Shown here: positions 1 through 3,974 of the stretch, in pieces | Layout: each line of letters begins with the position of its first letter | Position numbering within the stretch: position 1 is the stretch's first letter | NCBI GenBank assembly: GCA_034430275.1 | Contig: DAOUEW010000119.1 | Location: 1-11,883 of the forward strand | Source of the DNA: JAUVXJ01 sp034430275 | Lineage (GTDB): Bacteria; Chloroflexota; Anaerolineae; UBA7937; B3-Chlor | Reading direction: 5' to 3' | DNA: 11,883 nt | Notes under the pieces: generated by a model | What the model was told of the DNA's origin: nothing | Database searches by the model: none | What the model saw: only the letters and a program-made list of their open reading frames with translations | Translations under genes and position numbers: made by a program

Positions 1-818
1 GCATCGAGCGTGGCCAGAGTGACTTCGGTGAAGGCGGACGGAGTGTCTATGACCAGGTACTCGAACCGGTCCCTGAGCAGGGAGAGGACCTTCTCCGCCA
101 GGGATGGCGTCACGAGGCCAGCCTCTTCCGCACTCTTGGGCGCTGCCAGCACTCTGACTCCGGACTCGTGGTCCGCCAGATAGGCCGCCAAAAGGCCGAA
201 TTCGACGTCGTCCAGCGGTTTCCGCGCCAGGTCTGCCAGCGTGTATTTGGGCCTCAGATCAAGCATCAGGGCTGCGTGACCTGATTCCAGAGCCAGATCC
301 AGCAGAGGCACCTCCACCTGCCACAGCTGAGCTAGTGCTGCGGCGAGATTGACCGCCAGAGACGTCACGCCTGCCCCACCTCGCAGGCTGAAGAGCGTGA
401 TGACCTTGCCTCTGGGCCTGGCCCGCTGTACACCCAGCGCTGCTCGGGTCCTCGCCAGGTGCGCCTTGACCCTCACCTCGAGCTCGACCGGATCGAAAGG
501 TTTGGTCAGGTAGTCGTCTGCTCCTGCCTGGAAAGCGGTGACCTTGTCGGCGATACCACCCTTGGTGGTGAGCATGATGATGGGAATCAGTGCCGAACCT
601 GGGTCCTTCCGCAAACGACGGGCGACTTCGTACCCGTCTAAATCGGGCATGACCACGTCCAGGACGATCAGGTCAGGCTTGAATCCGGTGGCTTTATGCA
701 GCGCTTCCTGACCGTTCTGTGCGGTTTCCACCACGAACCCCGCCTCTCGCAGGGCATCTGCCACTATGGTCAGGGTCAGCTTGTCATCGTCAACTATGAG
801 AACCTTGCTCTGGGTCAT
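1..818 (-). CDS. Response-regulator receiver fused to CpaE/TadZ-type ATPase (C-terminus outside window)
   Basis: The visible 272 residues begin at ATG 816-818 and run off the left edge. Residues 1-125 are a canonical CheY-like receiver: acidic cluster D10-D12, phospho-acceptor D54 in LIVLDVVMPD, T84 and K106 in DDYLTKPF. From about residue 136 a MinD/ParA-superfamily domain follows, with a P-loop-like segment FSLRGGAGVTS (143-153), a helix AVNLAAALAQ, an LLDLALESG strand and VIDTP (256-260). The order receiver then MinD-like ATPase is that of CpaE/TadZ proteins, which locate Tad/Flp pilus assembly at the inner membrane or pole. The P-loop is degenerate: both lysines expected in KGGxGKT are R146 and V151, so ATP hydrolysis is doubtful. 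It lies downstream of the c-di-GMP riboswitch and the BldC-like gene on the same strand, so it is probably co-regulated with them. The ribosome site is weak (GAGG about 10 nt before ATG). The family call is firm; a pilus role is inferred. Confidence 0.88.
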   Translation of the reverse strand, partial: MTQSKVLIVDDDKLTLTIVADALREAGFVVETAQNGQEALHKATGFKPDLIVLDVVMPDLDGYEVARRLRKDPGSALIPIIMLTTKGGIADKVTAFQAGADDYLTKPFDPVELEVRVKAHLARTRAALGVQRARPRGKVITLFSLRGGAGVTSLAVNLAAALAQLWQVEVPLLDLALESGHAALMLDLRPKYTLADLARKPLDDVEFGLLAAYLADHESGVRVLAAPKSAEEAGLVTPSLAEKVLSLLRDRFEYLVIDTPSAFTEVTLATLD

Positions 819-864
819 CGTCTAGCGCCTCATCACCCTCCGGTCCTTGTGCAGAGCGAGGTAG

Positions 865-1011
865 CTAGCCCGTGCTACCAGCGCCCTCAGGGCCCGCTGT
901 CTGCCAGCTCATCCATGCTACCCAGTGAGCATCATCCATTCGTTCCTGGCTACAGTAGTCGTACTGCTCGTCGTGGTCATCGCAAAGCTCCTCGCTCACC
1001 CCACACTCCAT
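865..1011 (-). CDS. Possible acidic Cys-containing micro-ORF, 48 aa
   Basis: This ATG-to-TAG frame lies between the BldC-like gene and the receiver-CpaE gene, on their strand. It would encode 48 residues starting MECGVSEELCDDHDEQYDYC, with Cys at 3, 10 and 20, a strongly acidic first half and a Trp-rich middle (HWVAWMSW). A TAG lies eight codons before the ATG, so the frame cannot extend far upstream. There is no clear Shine-Dalgarno sequence before the ATG; an internal GTG (codon 5) preceded by GTGTGGG is an alternative start. I recognise no family. The acidic, Cys-bearing composition and position in the operon speak for it, and its shortness speaks against it. An overlapping plus-strand frame (925-1140) reads as hydrophobic only because it is antisense to the Asp/Glu codons. 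Confidence 0.3.
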   Translation of the reverse strand: MECGVSEELCDDHDEQYDYCSQERMDDAHWVAWMSWQTAGPEGAGSTG

Positions 1012-1122
1012 GCAGTCCGCATCGAGGCTGTGCTATCCGCCGCCGCTGGAACAACTCCGCAGTTCGCGCTCCACGACCTGGGTGTGAGAAATGCTCAGAG
1101 CCAACTTGCTGGCCGTTGCCTG

Positions 1123-1323
1123 CTATTGAGCCGCGCCTGAGAATCTTCGAGAACTCTCCAGGTACTCCTCAAGCATTTCGATGCTGTATCTACGGTGCCC
1201 TCCCGGCGTACGATAGGGTGAGAGAGCGCCCTGCTTTTCCATCCTACGCAGGGTTACCAGGCTCACTCCGAGGTACTCGGCTGCTTCCTTGGCCCTGAGC
1301 AGCCTCTCCTTTCGGTTCCTCAC
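1123..1323 (-). CDS. BldC/MerR-type small helix-turn-helix DNA-binding protein, 66 aa
   Basis: The protein is essentially a single MerR-superfamily winged helix-turn-helix domain. AKEAAEYLGVSLVTLRRMEKQG (residues 11-32, described here as the helix-turn-helix core) is followed by the wing motif TPGGHRRY (39-46) and a short helical tail. This is the layout of BldC-like and excisionase-like HTH_17 proteins: DNA-binding only, with no effector or dimerisation coiled coil. It starts at GTG 1321-1323, supported by a good ribosome site (GGGAGG, about 7 nt upstream), and stops at TAG. It is the first gene after the c-di-GMP riboswitch and terminator, with a 130-nt leader after the terminator, so its expression should respond directly to c-di-GMP. 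It may act as a transcriptional regulator of the surface-structure genes that follow, by analogy with BldC; the target is unknown. Confidence 0.85.
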   Translation of the reverse strand: MRNRKERLLRAKEAAEYLGVSLVTLRRMEKQGALSPYRTPGGHRRYSIEMLEEYLESSRRFSGAAQ

Positions 1324-1454
1324 ACTATGCCCTCCCTATCTCACTCTCTAGAATACCCAGTCTTGACGAGGCTGTGTATCGGGAGAATCCTGATTTCGCC
1401 AACCACAAGGCCCGATTTCTGCCAGGGTCCTTGGAACCTGGGCACTGGAGATAG

Positions 1455-1480
1455 AAAAACGCCCGGCTCACGCCAGGCGT
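1455..1480 (-). terminator. Rho-independent terminator in the riboswitch leader
   Basis: On the minus strand, CGCCTGGC (1479-1472), loop GTGA (1471-1468) and GCCGGGCG (1467-1460) form an 8-bp stem with one G-U pair. An A-U pair can extend it, and five U residues follow (1459-1455). It lies about 30 nt after the c-di-GMP aptamer and about 130 nt before the first start codon, the standard position for a transcription-attenuating expression platform. Nucleotides 1478-1471 of the 5' arm are exactly complementary to aptamer nucleotides 1534-1527, so terminator and aptamer-derived antiterminator are mutually exclusive. Confidence 0.85.
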
Positions 1481-1511
1481 CGATCAGTGGAAATACGTCC
1501 GCAGTATGCAG

Positions 1512-1610
1512 CGGTCACTTTCGGCAGCCTGGCGATCATCGCCCCTCCCGGAGCCTTAGACCCATAGCTTTGCGTCCCCACCTTTCGGTGGGTTTGCCTT
1601 TATCGCTGTG
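1512..1610 (-). promoter_or_regulatory. Cyclic-di-GMP-I (GEMM-I) riboswitch aptamer
   Basis: Read on the minus strand, the conserved blocks of the class occur in order: GCGATAAAGGCAAACC (ends 1591), a GAAA-capped hairpin CCCACCGAAAGGTGGG (1592-1577), GGGGACGCAAAGC (1579-1567), TATGGGTCTAAGG, a second hairpin region with CTCC/GGAG and GGCGATGATCGCC, and the closing AGGCTGCCGAA (to about 1520). GGCA of the first block pairs with TGCC of the last. The base before CAAACC is G, as in c-di-GMP-sensing members; an A there marks cyclic AMP-GMP sensors. The aptamer starts about 35 nt after the predicted transcription start and precedes an intrinsic terminator. It controls the BldC-like and receiver-CpaE genes. 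The class assignment is strong from the blocks; ligand affinity is inferred. Confidence 0.9.
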
Positions 1611-1651
1611 ATGCAGCACGCGATGTTGTCGTTTGACAAAGTTCTGACCGA

Positions 1652-1681
1652 ATTATACTGGATTGATACTGTCTGAGTCAA
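1652..1681 (-). promoter_or_regulatory. Sigma70-type promoter of the riboswitch transcription unit
   Basis: On the minus strand, a -35 box TTGACT (1681-1676, 5 of 6 consensus) and a perfect -10 box TATAAT (1657-1652) are separated by 18 nt. Transcription would start near 1645, about 35 nt before the c-di-GMP-I aptamer. The match and its position just upstream of the riboswitch support each other. Confidence 0.8.
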
Positions 1682-1953
1682 TGGGAAATAAGTACTCTGT
1701 TATCGAAGTCCAGCGACCGCGCCCACGACCCCGCTCCACCACCGTGCCTCACCACGTCGTGCACAAAGGCCGCAAGCCGTCCTGCCTCCCCGTGAACAAC
1801 ATGCATGCCCCTACGCTAGGACGCCGGGACCAGGTCGTTCCATGGACAAGACTTGGTGGCACGCCAGCTCCCTCCATGCGCACGATCTGAGATCAACTCT
1901 GGAGAAACACGGCACGCAGAGAACCACGACACGACGACCTCACTACATGGTCT
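1682..1953. other. Intergenic stretch between divergent units, no gene recognised
   Basis: This stretch lies between the minus-strand riboswitch promoter and the putative plus-strand promoter of the OmpR-type regulator. Short open frames exist on both strands, but their translations are Pro/Arg/His-rich without family features. The only structure I see is a dyad, ACCAGGTC (1829-1836) and GACTTGGT (1850-1857), flanking a TCCATGGA palindrome (1839-1846). It could be a regulator site or a leader hairpin. Nothing else is supported. Confidence 0.5.
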
Positions 1954-1982
1954 TTGCCCTCAGGTGGCAGTTGCGGTATCAT
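1954..1982 (+). promoter_or_regulatory. Putative promoter of the OmpR-type regulator gene
   Basis: TTGCCC (1954-1959) and TATCAT (1977-1982) are separated by 17 nt and would start transcription near 1989, about 37 nt before the ATG at 2026. Each box departs from consensus, so this is a candidate only. The perfect spacing and short leader favour it. Confidence 0.4.
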
Positions 1983-2025
1983 TGCCACTAGTTACTGAGT
2001 GTACCACCGAGGTGCGGTCCAGCGG

Positions 2026-2724
2026 ATGGAAGAGAAGAAAGTCCTGGTCGTCGACGACGATCCTGCACTGCTCCCTCTGATCGAATACACCTTTGCCCGG
2101 GAAGGCTACGAGGTCCTTACGGCCTGCGACGGCAAGGAGGCATTGAAGGAGTTCTTCGCTCATAAGCCAGACCTGGTCATTCTGGACATCATGATGCCCC
2201 GCATGGATGGATGGGAGACCTGCCGGCGCATTCGAGAGGTCTCGGATGTGCCCATTTTGATGCTCACCGCGCGCGGACAGGACGAGGACATCGTCCGCGG
2301 CCTGGAGTACGGGGCCGACGACTACCTCACCAAGCCCTTCAGCATCAAGGTCCTGCTCGCCCACGCTCGTGCGGTCCTCCGTCGCGCTGCCCTACCCCCC
2401 GTCGAGTACGCCGAGCCCACCACCTACGCAGACGACTTCCTCACTATCGATCTCAAGGAGCGTCGCGTGACCGTGGGGGGAGAACCGGTGAAGCTCACGC
2501 CCACCGAGTACCGTCTCTTGGCCTACCTCGTCCAGAACGCGGGCCAGGTCCTCACTTTCACGCAGATTCTCCAGAACGTCTGGGGGTGGGAGTACCAGGA
2601 CGACCTGGACTACGTGCGGGTCTACGTCTGGCATCTCCGGCAGAAGCTGGAGCAGGACCCCAAGAACCCCAGGTACATCCAGACCGAGTTAGGCGTCGGC
2701 TACCGCTTCGAGAAGGCGCCCTAG
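2026..2724 (+). CDS. OmpR/PhoB-family response regulator, 232 aa
   Basis: This is a two-domain transcription factor. Residues 1-120 are a CheY-like receiver with D10-D12, phospho-acceptor D54 (LVILDIMMP), T81 and K103 (DDYLTKPF). Residues about 135-232 are an OmpR-type winged helix: LTPTEYRLLAYLVQNAG, then LTFTQILQNVWG, the recognition region DYVRVYVWHLRQKLE and the wing GVGYRFEKAP. Length is normal for the family. I prefer ATG 2026 with GAGGTG upstream (2009-2014) over an in-frame GTG at 1999, because the receiver begins MEEKKVLVVDDD. It stops at TAG. No histidine kinase lies beside it, so it is an orphan within this window. It is divergent from the c-di-GMP-controlled unit and convergent with the catabolic operon. 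Target genes are unknown; control of either neighbour is possible but not shown. Confidence 0.95.
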   Translation: MEEKKVLVVDDDPALLPLIEYTFAREGYEVLTACDGKEALKEFFAHKPDLVILDIMMPRMDGWETCRRIREVSDVPILMLTARGQDEDIVRGLEYGADDYLTKPFSIKVLLAHARAVLRRAALPPVEYAEPTTYADDFLTIDLKERRVTVGGEPVKLTPTEYRLLAYLVQNAGQVLTFTQILQNVWGWEYQDDLDYVRVYVWHLRQKLEQDPKNPRYIQTELGVGYRFEKAP

Positions 2725-2805
2725 ACTCCCCGCACCATCACCGCGACCTCGCTCGCATCGCAAAACCCTCACCGCTGGACACCGCGCCTGGTCACCGCCA
2801 CCCAA

Positions 2806-3000
2806 GATGAAAGAAAGGCCCCGTGTTCGTCGACGGGTAAGCCCAAACAGCGGGGGACCGGACCTGGGCACGAGAGACCCGGGGATAGCAAAGCCGCACA
2901 GGCACGACGGGCAAGCGGCGTCGCGAGACGGTCGTCTCGGCGGCCGAGACGGCGGTGACTGCTGGTTCGAGGGTGGCACTGTGACGCGGGAACCGGGGCC
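2806..3000 (+). ncRNA. T-box-leader-like RNA, orphan and uncertain
   Basis: Two blocks resemble a T-box leader in the correct order. AGAGA (2873-2877) is followed by CCCGGGGATAGCAAAGCCG, similar to the stem I AG-bulge and distal loop (consensus of the type AGAGA...GGUUGGUGnAAGCC). About 95 nt later comes GAGGGTGGCAC (2969-2979), similar to AGGGUGGnACCGCG with a C-to-T change at the end of the bulge; it is enclosed by GGTTC (2964-2968) and GAACC (2990-2994), which could form the base of an antiterminator. I cannot identify a specifier codon. No aminoacyl-tRNA synthetase or other gene follows on this strand; the next gene is convergent. It may be a decayed leader, an unrelated structured RNA or chance similarity. 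Confidence 0.25.
2924..2951. repeat. Overlapping alternative hairpins in the convergent region
   Basis: CGAGACG occurs at 2924-2930 and again at 2945-2951, with its complement CGTCTCG between them at 2933-2939. The middle copy can pair with either side: 2933-2940 with 2944-2951 gives a perfect 8-bp stem with a 3-nt loop, while the left pairing leaves only a 2-nt loop. There is no U-run on either strand. It may be a transcription barrier between the convergent genes or part of the larger structured RNA. Confidence 0.6.
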
Positions 3001-3151
3001 TGGCAGTGTGCTGCGGACCATCAACCGGGCTGCCGGTATCCGAGGTCAGCAGAACGGCAGACGACCGGGATTCGGGCGGCCTAGACCATGACCAGACAGG
3101 GGACAAGTGCTGGCATCATCATTGGGCCTCGGTACGCTAACCGTCATTGAG

Positions 3152-3550
3152 TCAACGGGTGATTCTTTCCTCGATGAAGCTCACGATGTCCTCGAAGCGG
3201 GCACCGGTACGGAAAACCCTTCCCACGCCCAGGGCTTCGAGCTTCTGGATGTCTCTTCGGGGCACGTTCCCGCCCACGATCACCAGCAAGTCGTCCAAGC
3301 TCTTCTCTCCGAGGAGCGCCATCAGCTTCTCCGTGAGCGGCAGGTGAGCTCCCGAGAGTACGGAGACGCCAATCACGTCCACATCCTCTTGAAGAGCGGT
3401 CTCCGCTATCTGCTCCACCGTCTGGTGCAGGCCGGTATAGATGACTTCCATCCCCGCATCGCGCAAGGCGTGCGCCACCACCTTGGCTCCACGATCATGG
3501 CCGTCCAGGCCAGGCTTGGCGACCAGCACTCTAATCGGCTTCTTGCTCAT
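3152..3550 (-). CDS. Stand-alone B12-binding domain protein, mutase small-subunit type, 132 aa
   Basis: The whole protein is one cobalamin-binding Rossmann-like domain of the methylmalonyl-CoA mutase C-terminal type. The DxHxxG motif is DGHDRG (residues 16-21), with H18 as lower axial cobalt ligand, followed by the SVLSG loop and the VIVGGNVP segment that hold the nucleotide tail. Length matches small subunits of two-component acyl-CoA mutases such as 2-hydroxyisobutyryl-CoA or methylmalonyl-CoA mutases. I chose ATG 3548-3550, because the domain starts there and AGGGGGAGA precedes it; upstream in-frame codons lie inside the VOC gene. It overlaps that gene by 20 nt and is the last gene of the operon. 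The catalytic large subunit is absent from the window and would have to lie upstream or elsewhere, so which mutase it serves is unknown. Confidence 0.9.
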   Translation of the reverse strand: MSKKPIRVLVAKPGLDGHDRGAKVVAHALRDAGMEVIYTGLHQTVEQIAETALQEDVDVIGVSVLSGAHLPLTEKLMALLGEKSLDDLLVIVGGNVPRRDIQKLEALGVGRVFRTGARFEDIVSFIEERITR

Positions 3551-3974
3551 TCTCCCCCTCGTCGTAGTCGAACTCCCCATCCAGAACCTCCGTGAGGACA
3601 CCGGAGAGGTCTCCTGGGAAATGAATGAAGGCGTAGCGGTTGCCTTTCAACCGGCGTGGGACTCGATCGATGGTCTTGACATCCTTCGACCTCAGCTCAG
3701 ACAGTGCCTCGTCCACGTTTCCCACGCGATACGAGATGAGATAGAAGCCCTCACCCCGCTTGTCGAGGAACCTGGCCACTTCGCTATCGGGGGAAGTTGG
3801 CTCTATGAGCTCCAGAGCTACCTCTCCAACGTAGTAGCGGGCCACTCGGATCCTCTCAGTCCTGGAGACGTAGAGACCGTCAAGCTCCAGTCCCAGGTCC
3901 TCCTCGTACGCCTTGCGGGCCCGATCTAGATCTCTGACCGCGAAACATAGATGATCTATGGCCTCGAGTTTCAT
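3531..3974 (-). CDS. Methylmalonyl-CoA-epimerase-like VOC protein, 147 aa
   Basis: This vicinal-oxygen-chelate protein has two beta-alpha-beta-beta-beta modules. AIDHLCFAVRDLDRARKAY (5-23), LELIEPTSPDSEVARFLDKR (54-73) and YAFIHFPGDLSGVLTEV (114-130) follow methylmalonyl-CoA epimerases closely in order and length. The epimerase metal site is His, Gln, His, Glu. Here H8 and E129 remain, but the Gln position appears to be E40, and the HH pair after RGEG is Y78-L79, so the usual Co/Mn site seems altered. It may be an epimerase relative with another CoA substrate or a non-canonical site. The start is ATG 3972-3974, overlapping the molybdenum-subunit stop in an ATGA, which indicates translational coupling. 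The next gene is a B12-binding mutase subunit, the usual functional partner of an epimerase. It ends in an acidic tail. Confidence 0.85.
   Translation of the reverse strand: MKLEAIDHLCFAVRDLDRARKAYEEDLGLELDGLYVSRTERIRVARYYVGEVALELIEPTSPDSEVARFLDKRGEGFYLISYRVGNVDEALSELRSKDVKTIDRVPRRLKGNRYAFIHFPGDLSGVLTEVLDGEFDYDEGENEQEAD

Larger units (their letters stand above)
2725..3151. other. Structured G+C-rich non-coding region between convergent genes
   Basis: This is about 430 bp between the stop of the OmpR-type regulator and the stop of the B12-binding gene. Open frames on both strands translate to low-complexity Arg/Gly/Pro sequence without family features, so I call it non-coding. It holds the T-box-like stretch and the hairpin cluster listed separately. 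I find no stem followed by a U-run that would serve as a standard terminator for either flanking gene. Confidence 0.6.

Noticed and set aside
925..1140. Plus-strand frame with an apparent transmembrane segment (VVVLLVVVIAKLL)
   Set aside because: The hydrophobic run is the complement of an acidic Asp/Glu stretch on the minus strand; the frame also runs into the BldC-like gene.
1633..1659. Plus-strand promoter TTGACA with TATACT
   Set aside because: The spacer is only 15 nt and no gene follows for over 350 nt. The same bases form a much better minus-strand promoter with a perfect TATAAT feeding the riboswitch.
1663..1890. Plus-strand 75-codon frame starting TTG in the divergent spacer
   Set aside because: Pro/Arg-rich translation with no family features, poor start codon and no ribosome site.
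2725..3151. Cobalamin or c-di-AMP riboswitch, suggested by GCGGGGGACC and by the B12-binding neighbour
   Set aside because: The conserved cobalamin boxes and the GACAGCTAAC block of the c-di-AMP class are absent, and the region lies downstream of the B12-binding gene, not before it.
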